A stretch of 64,000 nt of DNA from Verrucomicrobiota bacterium (lineage in GTDB: Bacteria; Verrucomicrobiota; Kiritimatiellia; CAIQIC01; JAGNIJ01), in the NCBI GenBank assembly GCA_022710725.1, contig JAKLGK010000006.1, positions 1 through 64,000 on the forward strand. Direction: 5' to 3'. Shown piece by piece: positions 27,451-36,286 of this stretch; within the stretch, counting starts at the first letter, position 1; every line of letters starts with the position of its first letter. Under the pieces are notes generated by a model. The model saw only the letters and a program-made list of their open reading frames with translations, was not told the DNA's origin and did not search any database. A program made the translations under genes and the position numbers.

Positions 27451-27531
27451 TTTTCCAATGTTTGGAAAATAATCCCGCGTTTTTTCCAAACATTGGAAAA
27501 ATTTGCGCTGAATTTTCCAAACATTGGAAAA
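27451..27531. repeat. Three 19-bp palindromes at exact 31-bp period
   Basis: Perfect TTTTCCAA-NNN-TTGGAAAA palindromes at 27451-27469, 27482-27500 and 27513-27531, with centres TGT, ACA and ACA. Each is separated by 12 unrelated bases. They lie between the gene ending at 27363 and the start at 27645. The period of 31 bp is about three helical turns, so bound proteins would sit on one face of the DNA. Confidence 0.9.
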
Positions 27532-27644
27532 CCGTCCCGCGGCGTTGCGCGGCTTCCCGGGCGCGCGCGTCCTTTGCCCTTTTCAAAAGCGCCGATGACG
27601 GGTACAGTAACGCCATTCACCGCAGGCAGAAATGAGGGAAAAGT

Positions 27645-30600
27645 ATGAGAAGTAAAACGATTTTACTGTGCTGGGTGCTTGGCATGGTCCTTGGCCTGCG
27701 CGCGGGCGCCATCACGATCGGCGCCGGGCCGGCGATCGGGACGGACAAGCGGGGCACGACCTGGTACCAGGAGTTCCAGGACTGGGGGCAGAGCGACGTG
27801 CGCGCGCTGGACGCGAACGACGACGAGTACAAGTTCTACAACGCCGAGGACACCGGCCGCGACCTCGTCGCGCTCTACTCGCACGACGACGGCACGAACG
27901 TGTTCTTCCGCATGGATTTCTTCGAGCTCGGGTACGGCTGGGAGAGCGGCTCGGTGGACGTGTATCTCGCGATCGACTGCGCGCCCGGCGGGCAGGAATG
28001 GCTGCCGGACTACATGGATACGAAGACCGACCGGCCGTGGGAGGGCTGCGTGGGCGTGTACAATTCGTCGGCGGGCTCGCTGTACGACGCCGGGTGGACC
28101 AACCACGCGAGCGACTACCTCGGCAGTTACTGGCGGAACGACCTCGACGGCGTCGAGTTCGGGATCAAGCGCTCGTTCCTGACCGCGCGCGGCTGGAACG
28201 GCGCGGCCACGAGCCTCTACCTGCAGGCGTTCAGCTGCCGGGACGGGACAGACCACGGAAGCGGCGAGATCGACGTCGACGCCAGCGACATCGTGGACCA
28301 CTTCGCGACGCTGGTCCGCGGCACGTCGACGACCAACGGCTGGCTGCTGGGCGGCACGCGGGCGGACGCGACGACCGGGCGTGCGAAGTACGGGGTGATC
28401 GCCCACGCGAACCAGTCCGTGGCCACGCGCAGCGGGACGCAGGGGCACATCTACACCGACCGCAGCGACATCAATCTGCATCCCGGTTTCGTGCGGCTCC
28501 TGGACTCGGCGGAGATGCTGAACACGCCGGTCAACCTGCACATCAGCGGCACGCTGCTGATGTCGTTCCTGTGGGCCGCGCAGAACCCGTCGGAATCCGG
28601 CTACCCGAACCGCGACGGGCCGACGTTCCTGAACCGCGTGAAGACCTTCGTCACGACGGGGCCGGGCGGGCTTGTCGGCGGGGTGCTGGCGGAGCACATC
28701 ATGCCGTACTTCGAGGGCGAGGTGAACGCGAAGAGCATCGAGCAGAACAGCGAGCTGATCGAGCACCTGTTCGGGCTCTCCGAGAGCGACATGAAGGTCA
28801 TGCACGTGCCCGAGCGCGTCATCCACACCGACACGAACAGCGCGCACGTGGATCCCGCCGGCCCGCTCGACGGCAAGACGTTCGAGGAGATCGCGGCCAC
28901 CGATTTCACGGCGACGTACCTCGACGAGGTGACGCACCTGCACTGGTGGTTCTACTCCGGCGAGCAGACGAACGCGGGCTGGGACACGGCCAACTGCGGG
29001 CGCTGGGCGGGCGGGCAGGGGAACGACGAGGAGGCCTACCACCACAAGGTCCACAAGATCAACGGCGTGTTCTGCTTCATGATCAACGACCGCGAAGACC
29101 AGTCGAAGTTCGGCAACAGCGACGGCGGGATGATGAACGACACGCGCTATACGTTGCTGCAGAAGGCGCGGGACGCGGACTCGTCCAAGCTGACGCTGGT
29201 CTTCGACGACTGGGAGGCGTTCGCAGGCAACTCGTTCGCGTCGGCCACGCCGAACAACAACGCGGACCAGTTCCACGCCACCCTGCGCTGGGCGGCGAAC
29301 CATCCGTGGATCGAGTTCGTCAAGTTGGGCACGGTCGCGGGCTGGGCGGCGTCGGACGCGAGTTGGGTGATCGACCACGGGTACGTCTACGACAAGTCCA
29401 ACCAGAACTACGAGTGGCTCAAGCGGGCGAGCGAGCACGACTACGACCACTGGTATTACGGGAGCGCGCAGGAGGAGAGCTTCTACAGCCGCGTGCCTGT
29501 GCTGCACGACAGCTGGTCGCCGGGCGGGATGAAGATGTACGGCGACTTGAACACGCCGGGCACGCTGATGCGCGACTCGTGGGACGCGATCCAGTCCATC
29601 GCGGACTCGGACCAGCTGAAGAAGATCGCCGAGTGGAGCTACAGCGCGATGATCTACGAGACGGCCTGGCACGACGAGGACGCCAACCCGGACCAGTACA
29701 AGTCGCGGAACTACCAGGCGACCTTCAACCGGACGACGGCGGAGGGCAACTGCGATGATTCCTACGAGGATACCACCTGGGACGACACGTCGGACTGGGC
29801 GACCCGGCTGCACGGGCACGTCCGCGACATGGGCGTGATGGCGGACGCGGCCGGCTGGGTCGCCGACGTCCGCAGCGGCGCGCAGGGCCCGCGCGCGACG
29901 GTGTACGCCGCGGACGTGGACGACGACACGCTGGACGAGTACATCCTCTGCAACAACAAGGTCTACCTGTGCTTCGAGCGCTGGGGCGCGCGGCTGGTCA
30001 AGGCCTTCGTGTACGACGCCTCGATCGGCAGCGGCGACGGGCGGATGGTCGTCGGCGCGCCGATCAGCAATCCGCCCGAGGAGAGCGAGAACGAGGGGGC
30101 GGACAACAACCGGTGCAGCGCGTTCAAGGACCGGTACAGCACCGGGCAGACCAACGCGTACGTGGACATGGATTTCGCGTTCTCGGCGCCGGTCGCGGGC
30201 TCCAACTCGTGGACGTTCGTCTCGAGCGACGGGCGCATCGCGAAGAAAATCACCCTGCTGAACGGGCGCGACGTGGCCGTGGCCGAGTACGGGCTGGCGG
30301 CGGCCGTCGGCACGCTCTACACGCGATTCGGGCTCGGGCCGAACCAGCTGGACCTGATGTTCAACGGCACGCAGAACCTTCAGCGGGTTTCCGACCCGAG
30401 CTTCCGGGGGCTGCTCAACACGCAGGGCGGCGAGGCGTACATGGTGCGGGGCGACAACTGCGGCGCCATCACCACCGCGATCTCCAACGCCGGCTGGGAC
30501 AACCGCGAGCTGCCGCTGACCGAGCAGTTCGAGGCCTACAACACGGCGACCGGGTTCAGCGTGGCCCTCGCCTTCAGCCAGTCCTCCGCGCGGGACGTGG

Positions 30601-31091
30601 ACGGCGACGGGCTCGCGAACACCAACGAGTGGGGGATCGGCAGCCAGCACATGAAGGCCGACAGCGACGGCGACGGCATCCCGGACGGGTACGAAACCGG
30701 GAACGGGCTGGCGGTCCTCGTGGCGGACGGGACGGGCGACCTGGACGAGGACGGCGCGTTGAACTACGAGGAATACGTGATGAACACGGGGGCCGACGAC
30801 TCGAACGACGTGCTGCGGCTGGAGCAGGCGGGCGTGGCGTCCGGCGCGTTCCGCATCGAGCATCCCGTTTCCGGGCCGCGGCAGTACCAGGTGCTCTTCG
30901 CCGACGGCCTGGGGGCGGGCTGGAACTGGCAGGCCTTCGGCAACACCAACGCGCCCGTCGGATCCTGGGCAACGACCAACGCGGGCGCCGCGCGGCATGT
31001 CTTCACGGACGACTTCACCGCGGCGACCTCCGGCACGATGCCGACGAACGGCCCGCGCGTGTATACGATCCGCGTGTCCGTGCCGGAATAG
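27645..31091 (+). CDS. Large secreted glycosidase-like protein (GH57-like core) with C-terminal module
   Basis: 1148 residues with a signal peptide (MRSKTILLCWVLGMVLGLRAGA), GAGGG about 7 bp before the ATG. Residues ~23-215 resemble the beta-sandwich binding module found in glucodextranase-type enzymes (TWYQEFQDWGQSDVRALD, DVYLAIDCAPGG). The central part (~245-720) has a GH57 or deacetylase-like look: NLHISGTLLMSFLWAA, GGVLAEHIMPYFEGE, MHVPERVIHTD and KLTLVFDDWEAFAGN. I cannot fix the catalytic residues. A third beta-rich domain follows. The last ~165 residues are the shared module with two D-rich calcium-type loops (DVDGDGLANTNEWG, DSDGDGIPDGYE), DLDEDGALNYEEYV and a beta domain ending RVYTIRVSVPE. 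A role in polysaccharide breakdown is likely. Confidence 0.72.
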   Translation: MRSKTILLCWVLGMVLGLRAGAITIGAGPAIGTDKRGTTWYQEFQDWGQSDVRALDANDDEYKFYNAEDTGRDLVALYSHDDGTNVFFRMDFFELGYGWESGSVDVYLAIDCAPGGQEWLPDYMDTKTDRPWEGCVGVYNSSAGSLYDAGWTNHASDYLGSYWRNDLDGVEFGIKRSFLTARGWNGAATSLYLQAFSCRDGTDHGSGEIDVDASDIVDHFATLVRGTSTTNGWLLGGTRADATTGRAKYGVIAHANQSVATRSGTQGHIYTDRSDINLHPGFVRLLDSAEMLNTPVNLHISGTLLMSFLWAAQNPSESGYPNRDGPTFLNRVKTFVTTGPGGLVGGVLAEHIMPYFEGEVNAKSIEQNSELIEHLFGLSESDMKVMHVPERVIHTDTNSAHVDPAGPLDGKTFEEIAATDFTATYLDEVTHLHWWFYSGEQTNAGWDTANCGRWAGGQGNDEEAYHHKVHKINGVFCFMINDREDQSKFGNSDGGMMNDTRYTLLQKARDADSSKLTLVFDDWEAFAGNSFASATPNNNADQFHATLRWAANHPWIEFVKLGTVAGWAASDASWVIDHGYVYDKSNQNYEWLKRASEHDYDHWYYGSAQEESFYSRVPVLHDSWSPGGMKMYGDLNTPGTLMRDSWDAIQSIADSDQLKKIAEWSYSAMIYETAWHDEDANPDQYKSRNYQATFNRTTAEGNCDDSYEDTTWDDTSDWATRLHGHVRDMGVMADAAGWVADVRSGAQGPRATVYAADVDDDTLDEYILCNNKVYLCFERWGARLVKAFVYDASIGSGDGRMVVGAPISNPPEESENEGADNNRCSAFKDRYSTGQTNAYVDMDFAFSAPVAGSNSWTFVSSDGRIAKKITLLNGRDVAVAEYGLAAAVGTLYTRFGLGPNQLDLMFNGTQNLQRVSDPSFRGLLNTQGGEAYMVRGDNCGAITTAISNAGWDNRELPLTEQFEAYNTATGFSVALAFSQSSARDVDGDGLANTNEWGIGSQHMKADSDGDGIPDGYETGNGLAVLVADGTGDLDEDGALNYEEYVMNTGADDSNDVLRLEQAGVASGAFRIEHPVSGPRQYQVLFADGLGAGWNWQAFGNTNAPVGSWATTNAGAARHVFTDDFTAATSGTMPTNGPRVYTIRVSVPE

Positions 31092-31100
31092 GGCCGCACG

Positions 31101-32405
31101 ATGAAACGGGCCATTCTGCTGGCGGGGTTGTGGGTCGCGGCAGCGCAGGCCGGCCCGGTGTCCGACAACGCGGCCTTCTACTACTGGAAGGCCGTCGGCC
31201 TCCTGCGGCCGGCCCGGACGCCGGCGCAGCTGGAGTTGCTGCGCTTCGCGGAGGAGGATTTGCCCCTTCTTCCGCCCCGGATCCTCGAGGCGCGGCCTTC
31301 CGTGCGGAACTGGCTGCTCTCCGAGCAGGCCGTGGGAGAGGCGCTGGCCCAAGCCTCCGCCTGCCCGGAGTGCGATTTCGGCGCCCGGCAGCGCAGCGGG
31401 CCCTTCCTGGATGTCGCCCATCTTCCGCGGCTGGCTGCGCTCTGCCGGCGGGTGTGCGCCATGGCCCAGGCCCTGGACTTTGCCGGCCGCGAAGAGGAAG
31501 CCGCGCAGGCTTATAACCGGCTGCTGGATCTCATCCGCCGCGTGGAGGCCGAGGGGAACACGGCATCCGGACTGGCCGCGGCGGATATGATGCAGACCGT
31601 TCTGCTATCCCTCGAAGGATTCCTCGCCGGCGAGCCGGGGTCCGAGGCCCTGGCCGCGCTCATGAACGTTTTCAGCGCGTCCGCCGGGCCGCCGTTCGAC
31701 CCGGCTTCCTGGCTCCGCGACGAGGCCGGCCGGTTGTCCGGCTGGATACAGCAGGACCCTGCGGGCGCGATGGAACTCATGAGGACCCGGATCGGGACCG
31801 GACCGCTGGCCCCGATGGCGGAGCGCGCCGCGTCGTCGGCCGCCGCGGAGAATCAAGCCGAATTCGTGGGCTGGCTGTCGGGGTACCGGGAGCGCATGGC
31901 GGAACTGGCGCGCGCCACGGATCAACCCTTCCGGACAGGCGCGCCGGTCCTGCTCCGGCTGGCCGCCGCGCGCGCGGAAGGAATCCGGGATCCGGCGTCG
32001 GCGCCCAACCCGCTGATCCCGCTGCTGGCGCCTCCGGCGGCGGAACTGGATCGACGGTGCCGCCTGGCCCGCGCGCAGTGGGACCTGGCCGCGCTCCTGT
32101 GCTCCGCGGCGGCGCACCGGGCGCGCGCGGGAGACTGGCCGGACCGCGCGTCGGCCGCCGCGCGGGAACTCGGCCGCCGCACGCCGAGGGACCCGTTCAG
32201 CGGGGAGCCGATCCATTACCGCCTGGCGCGGAGCGGGCCGACGCTCGGGGTGCGCGTGCCGAAGGAGATGGCGGAGGCCGGCGGGGCGCTCTACACGCTG
32301 GACCTGGCCGAGCGGCGGCGCCGGGACGAGGAGCGGTTCCGGCAAGTCATCCAGCGGGCCCGGGAGCTCGAGTTCCGGGAGCTGTTCGAGCCCGCCGCCC
32401 CGTGA
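31101..32405 (+). CDS. Secreted Ala/Arg-rich protein of unknown function
   Basis: 434 residues, with signal peptide MKRAILLAGLWVAAAQAG. It starts 9 bp after the glycosidase-like gene and so is probably co-transcribed. The body is mostly alpha-helical by composition. Near the C-terminus there is a pattern seen in uncharacterised PVC proteins (HRARAGDWPD, RTPRDPFSGEPIHYRL, LYTLDLAERRRRDEERF), which may form a small beta domain. Two CxxC-like sites (ACPEC near 90, CRRVC near 118) could bind metal or form disulfides. No enzymatic function is evident. Confidence 0.65.
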   Translation: MKRAILLAGLWVAAAQAGPVSDNAAFYYWKAVGLLRPARTPAQLELLRFAEEDLPLLPPRILEARPSVRNWLLSEQAVGEALAQASACPECDFGARQRSGPFLDVAHLPRLAALCRRVCAMAQALDFAGREEEAAQAYNRLLDLIRRVEAEGNTASGLAAADMMQTVLLSLEGFLAGEPGSEALAALMNVFSASAGPPFDPASWLRDEAGRLSGWIQQDPAGAMELMRTRIGTGPLAPMAERAASSAAAENQAEFVGWLSGYRERMAELARATDQPFRTGAPVLLRLAAARAEGIRDPASAPNPLIPLLAPPAAELDRRCRLARAQWDLAALLCSAAAHRARAGDWPDRASAAARELGRRTPRDPFSGEPIHYRLARSGPTLGVRVPKEMAEAGGALYTLDLAERRRRDEERFRQVIQRARELEFRELFEPAAP

Positions 32406-33197
32406 TCAATTCGAGGCGATCACTTCCCAGTAGGCGAGGAACCGCGCCGCGATCTCCGGCGAGTCGACCCGCAGCATGTTTTCCCAGTTCGCCGTGACGG
32501 CGGTCGTGGTGAAGTTGAAGCTCCCCGTCAACACCACCTGTTCGTCGATGACGATGAACTTGTTGTGCATCGCCGCGTAGTCGCCGGACATGGTGATCAG
32601 CGTGACGGGGATGCCCTTGTTCCGCAGCCACTCGATGGTGCGCACCGCCAGCGGATACTCGGCCTGCTGCGAGTCCATCTTGATCTGGATATCCACGCCG
32701 CGCTCGCGCGCCTCGACCATGGCGCGGGCGATGCGGCTGCGGGTGAAGGCGTAGGCGGCCACGCGGACCGTGCGCCGGGCCTCGCCGAGCGCCTGGACGA
32801 CGACCGTCTCGCATTCCTCGTTGAAGGAACAGGTCACCTGGCCCGTGAGCGTCTCGGGCGGCGCGGCGTCGTACCGCATCCAGAGCGGATCGCCCTCGAC
32901 GCGCTCGAACTTGTTCTTCACCTTCTTGCCGTACAGCGAGCCCGGCGAATCCGTCTGCTGGAACTCCTGCCAGAGGGCCAGGGGGACGTCCAGGTACGTG
33001 ATCTTCTGGCCCTTGAGCTCGACGACCAGCATCCCGCTGTCGCCTCCCTTTTCGAGGTAGTAGGTGATGCCGCTGATCCAGGAGCTGTCCAGGTTCGGCA
33101 GCACCTGCCGCTCGTAGAGGTCGGGGATCACGGGATCCGCCGCGCCCGCCGCCAGCGTCCATCCCGCGAGAAGAATGAGAATAACGGTTTTTTTCAC
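32406..33197 (-). CDS. Secreted KTSC domain-phospholipase D-like nuclease fusion
   Basis: 263 residues, GTG start at 33197 with AGGAG 6 bp upstream; the signal peptide VKKTVILILLAGWTLAAGAA begins there. Residues ~30-95 are a KTSC domain (SSWISGITYYLEKG, ITYLDVPLALWQEF, SGLYGKKVKNKFE-like end). The rest is a PLD-family domain with one HKD motif, H211-x-K213-x4-D218, followed by LTGSFNFT, as in the Nuc endonuclease, which works as a dimer. The enzyme probably hydrolyses phosphodiesters (DNA or phospholipid) in the periplasm or outside. It is tail-to-tail with the preceding gene with no gap. Confidence 0.88.
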   Translation of the reverse strand: MKKTVILILLAGWTLAAGAADPVIPDLYERQVLPNLDSSWISGITYYLEKGGDSGMLVVELKGQKITYLDVPLALWQEFQQTDSPGSLYGKKVKNKFERVEGDPLWMRYDAAPPETLTGQVTCSFNEECETVVVQALGEARRTVRVAAYAFTRSRIARAMVEARERGVDIQIKMDSQQAEYPLAVRTIEWLRNKGIPVTLITMSGDYAAMHNKFIVIDEQVVLTGSFNFTTTAVTANWENMLRVDSPEIAARFLAYWEVIASN

Positions 33198-33351
33198 GTT
33201 GCGCTCCTGTCCCGCCGGTCCGTTCGGCGAGGGTCGCCAGCACTGTATCAGCTTCCGCGCGGGGATGGGAAGCCGCCGATTGACGGGAGGATGCGGCTGG
33301 CATACTCTACTCCCCGGAAAACGGCTCGCGGCGACGGGCCAGGAAGGTGCT

Positions 33352-33657
33352 ATGAAAGCGTCGAAAATGCTCATCCTGCTGGGTATGGCGGTGGTCCTGG
33401 GCGCCGGCGGCTGCGCGACGACTCCCGGCCCGGCGGATGACAAAGCCCTGGCGGACGAGCGGCTGACGCAGGAAGTGGAGCGTCGCCTCGAAGAGGATCC
33501 CGTGACGGCGCCGTTTTCGTTCGGCGTTTTCGTGCGCGACGGGGTGGTGATCATGGAAGGGGCCATCTCCAGCAGCTACGTGCGGTCCCGGGCCATCGGC
33601 ATTGCGCGCGCCACGCCCGGCGTGCAGAACGTCCTGGATAAACTGGCCCCGTGGTAA
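33352..33657 (+). CDS. Small BON-domain lipoprotein
   Basis: 101 residues. The signal peptide ends in a lipobox GAGG|C21. The remainder is a single BON domain: LTQEVERRLEEDPV, then VFVRDGVVIMEGAISSSYVRS and RAIGIARATPGVQNVLDKL. BON domains bind membranes or outer-membrane partners in stress proteins such as OsmY. AGGAAGG precedes the ATG. The stop codon overlaps the next start (TAATG), so translation is coupled to the following lipoprotein. Confidence 0.9.
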   Translation: MKASKMLILLGMAVVLGAGGCATTPGPADDKALADERLTQEVERRLEEDPVTAPFSFGVFVRDGVVIMEGAISSSYVRSRAIGIARATPGVQNVLDKLAPW

Positions 33658-34844
33658 TGTCCGGCGCGCGCGGCCAGTGCGGGCCCCTGCGAAAGGACCG
33701 GCGCCTCCTCCTGCTGATCCCGGCGCTGTGCGTCCTGGCCGGTTGCGCCGGGCCCGGGCCGGATCGCGATTTCCGACTGGCCGCGCGCCGCGAGCCCGAG
33801 CGCGCCGCCTGGGTCCCGAAGGTTCCGCCGGTTTCCGACTTCAAGTCCTGCGGCGAGCAGGCGCCCCTCGCGGCCGTGCTCCGCTTCTGGGGAAGGCCCG
33901 TGCGGCCCGGTTCGCTGGCGGAACCCGGCGCGGACCCGGCCGAGCTGCCGGATTCCGAGGAAGCCGTCGTGCGCACCGTATGGCGCCAAGGGCTCTGGGC
34001 CTATCCCTGCTCCGCGTCGGACGAGCGCCTGAAGGAATGGCTCCGCGCCGGACTCCCCGTGCTCGTGCGGCTGGAGGAGGCCGCGGACGGGGCGTCGCTC
34101 GTCGACGCGCTGGTCGTCGGCTTCGACGACACGAAGAGCCTCCGGCTGGTGGACCGCGTGCCCGGCGGCCGCGCCGGCCAGCCGTCCGCCGATTTCCTGC
34201 GCCGCTGGCGCGCCGCGGACCACCGCGCGCTGCTCATCCGTCCGCCGGACGACGCGCGCCTGGAACTGGGCGCCGAGGAGCGCATGTTCCGCGGCCGGTA
34301 CTTCGAGGCGGCCGGCCAGGCGGCCCCGGCGGTCCGGGACTACGAGGCCGCCCTGGAGGCCGGCGCCCGTTCGCCGGCCATGCTGGTTTCCCTCGGCAAC
34401 CTGTACCGCGGGCTGGATCGCGCCGGCGAGGCGGAGGAGCTCTATCGCCGCGCCATCCGGGAGGATCCCCGGCAGGCGCGGGCCTACAACAACCTGGCCT
34501 ACCTGCTGGCCGAGCAGAACCGCGACCTCGACGAGGCCGCGCGCCTGGCGCGCCAGGCCCTCGTGCTCGATCCCGCCAACCCGTTGTTCATGGACACGCT
34601 CGGTTACGCCCTGATGGAGCATAAGCAGTACGACGAGGCGGCGCGCGTGCTGGAGCGGGCCTGGGGCCGGTCCCGCTGGTATCCGACCCATACGCAGATG
34701 GAGATCGGCCTGCGCCTGGCCCTGGCGCATTTCCGCGGCGGGCAGGAGCACCTGGCGTCCGAGGTGCTGCGCGACCTGCTGTCCATGGACCCGTCCCTGG
34801 CCCTTCCCGAGGAGCTTCGGCCGCTGGCGCCGGCCGATCGCTGA
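33657..34844 (+). CDS. Lipoprotein with C39-like cysteine peptidase domain and TPR repeats
   Basis: 395 residues. The ATG at 33657 shares its A with the stop of the BON gene. The lipobox is VLAG|C30. Residues ~60-200 form a papain-like C39-type peptidase domain: SCGEQAPLAAVLRFWGR with candidate catalytic Cys65, and VDALVVGFDDTKSLRLVDRV where the His/Asp region normally lies. The expected His before the VVGF strand appears to be replaced (SLVDALVVGF), so activity is doubtful. Residues ~215-380 hold about four TPR repeats (YNNLAYLLAEQNRDLDEAAR and others). The architecture matches the PA2778-type C39/TPR lipoproteins. It may process or scaffold envelope proteins. Confidence 0.82.
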   Translation: MSGARGQCGPLRKDRRLLLLIPALCVLAGCAGPGPDRDFRLAARREPERAAWVPKVPPVSDFKSCGEQAPLAAVLRFWGRPVRPGSLAEPGADPAELPDSEEAVVRTVWRQGLWAYPCSASDERLKEWLRAGLPVLVRLEEAADGASLVDALVVGFDDTKSLRLVDRVPGGRAGQPSADFLRRWRAADHRALLIRPPDDARLELGAEERMFRGRYFEAAGQAAPAVRDYEAALEAGARSPAMLVSLGNLYRGLDRAGEAEELYRRAIREDPRQARAYNNLAYLLAEQNRDLDEAARLARQALVLDPANPLFMDTLGYALMEHKQYDEAARVLERAWGRSRWYPTHTQMEIGLRLALAHFRGGQEHLASEVLRDLLSMDPSLALPEELRPLAPADR

Positions 34845-34897
34845 CCGGCCGACTTCCCGCCTTGAATCCGCATTGGAAGTGCGTAGAGTGAGCCGAC

Positions 34898-36061
34898 ATG
34901 GAGCCGACGGGCGATATCTACCAGAAAGCGGACCGGCCGTATCACGTGTCCCGTCGGTCCCGGTTCCTGTTGCGTCATGGCCGGATGCCTTCGGCCTCCC
35001 AATCGCCGCCGGCGGCCGGCGCCGACCCGGCCACCCCGGGGGAGGCGCCCCCGGCCGGTCCCGCGCCTTCTTCGCACTACGGACGCCGTCGCCGAAAAAG
35101 CGGCAGCCGCCGGTTCCACTGGCGCTATTTTCTGTCTTCCCGCCTGAACAGCGCCCTGATCGCCTTCAGCCTGGTGGTTGGCGGCCTCATGCTGCTCGTG
35201 GTGCTGACGAATTTCATGAAATACCGCATCCAGATTCAGCGGGAGGCCCGCGAGGCCGATGCCCCGCCGGCCACGCCGCCGCCGGCCTCCTCCAACGCGA
35301 TCCCATCCGACCTGGGCGCGCGCATCGCCGCGTGGCGGCAGATGCCGGATCGCCTGGCCGAGGTGGAAGGCCTCCGGCAGAAGAGCCTGGCGGGCGAGGC
35401 GGAACAACGCTTGGAACAGGCGTTGAAGGATTATCCCTCGGCCGTCGCCGTGCGCCTGACGCTGGCGCGGGTGCTGGCCGATGCGGGCCGCCCGGCGGAG
35501 GCCGTGGTTCAGTTGCGCGAAGCGCTCGATGCCCAGCCGGCCGATCCCGAGGCCCGTCTCCTGCTCGGCGCCGCGCTGGGAAAGCTGGGCGAGTATGACC
35601 TGTGCCGCCAGGTGGCCGAGTGGATGGTCGAGACGGATCCGTATTCGATGGAGGCCCACCGGCTGGCGGCCACCTCCTACCTGAAAACCGACCAGCCCCG
35701 CGCGGCCATCCCGCACCTGCGGAAAATCGTCAACATCGAGTTCGACAACCTTGATGTCCAGAGCGAGCTGGCCGACGCCTTGAGCCGCGCCGGCGAGCAT
35801 GACAAGGCCCTGGCGACGCTGGAGGGCGTGTTGAACGAAGATCCCGCCAATGCCATGGCGCTTTTCACCCGGGCCGTGTGCTACGTGCGCCAGAACCGGA
35901 CCGACGAGGCATGCGAGACCCTGCGGCGGGCCGCGGGTCACGTCGGAACCGACGCGATGGCCGACTGGATGGGGCGGCCCGAGTGGGAACTTCTGCGGGA
36001 GTTACCCTGGGACTCCGCGGAACCGCCCGCCCTCACGCCGGACGGCGCGACGGGGGAGTGA
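34898..36061 (+). CDS. Single-pass membrane protein with periplasmic TPR repeats
   Basis: 387 residues. A basic and Pro-rich cytoplasmic N-terminus of about 85 residues (GRRRRKSGSRR) precedes one membrane helix (about 85-106, LIAFSLVVGGLMLLVVLT). After a Pro/Ala linker come about five TPR repeats (AVAVRLTLARVLADAGRPAE, ARLLLGAALGKLGEYD, RLAATSYLKTDQPRAA). It follows the C39/TPR lipoprotein after 53 bp and is likely in the same operon. It probably scaffolds an envelope complex, but the partner is unknown. Confidence 0.8.
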   Translation: MEPTGDIYQKADRPYHVSRRSRFLLRHGRMPSASQSPPAAGADPATPGEAPPAGPAPSSHYGRRRRKSGSRRFHWRYFLSSRLNSALIAFSLVVGGLMLLVVLTNFMKYRIQIQREAREADAPPATPPPASSNAIPSDLGARIAAWRQMPDRLAEVEGLRQKSLAGEAEQRLEQALKDYPSAVAVRLTLARVLADAGRPAEAVVQLREALDAQPADPEARLLLGAALGKLGEYDLCRQVAEWMVETDPYSMEAHRLAATSYLKTDQPRAAIPHLRKIVNIEFDNLDVQSELADALSRAGEHDKALATLEGVLNEDPANAMALFTRAVCYVRQNRTDEACETLRRAAGHVGTDAMADWMGRPEWELLRELPWDSAEPPALTPDGATGE

Positions 36062-36079
36062 GCTCGCGGCGGTCCGGGA

Positions 36080-36286
36080 TCAAGCCTTGGGCGGTCCGCC
36101 CGGCTTGCCTTCGTCATCCGGCTTGTCGGATGCGCCTTCCTGCTGGCCTTTTTTGAATTCCTGAAGGCTGCGCCCGAGGGAACGCGCCAGCTCGGGCAGC
36201 TTCTTGGCCCCGAAAAGCAGGAGGACCACCGCGAGGATCAGGATGATTTCCCACGCGCTCAATCGGTTCAGAAATGCGAGGTTCAT
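36080..36286 (-). CDS. tatA: Sec-independent translocase subunit TatA
   Basis: 68 residues. A short N-terminal membrane helix ([17 protein letters not shown]) is followed by the [14 protein letters not shown] hinge and amphipathic helix, and a charged tail. This is the TatA/E pattern that forms the pore for folded twin-arginine substrates. The start overlaps the preceding lipoprotein stop (ATGA). No tatB or tatC is in the window. Confidence 0.95.
   Translation of the reverse strand: MNLAFLNRLSAWEIILILAVVLLLFGAKKLPELARSLGRSLQEFKKGQQEGASDKPDDEGKPGGPPKA

Noticed and set aside
27451..27531. CRISPR array
   Set aside because: Regular repeats with different spacers are present, but the units are perfect short palindromes, the spacers only 12 bp, there are three units and no cas genes are nearby.
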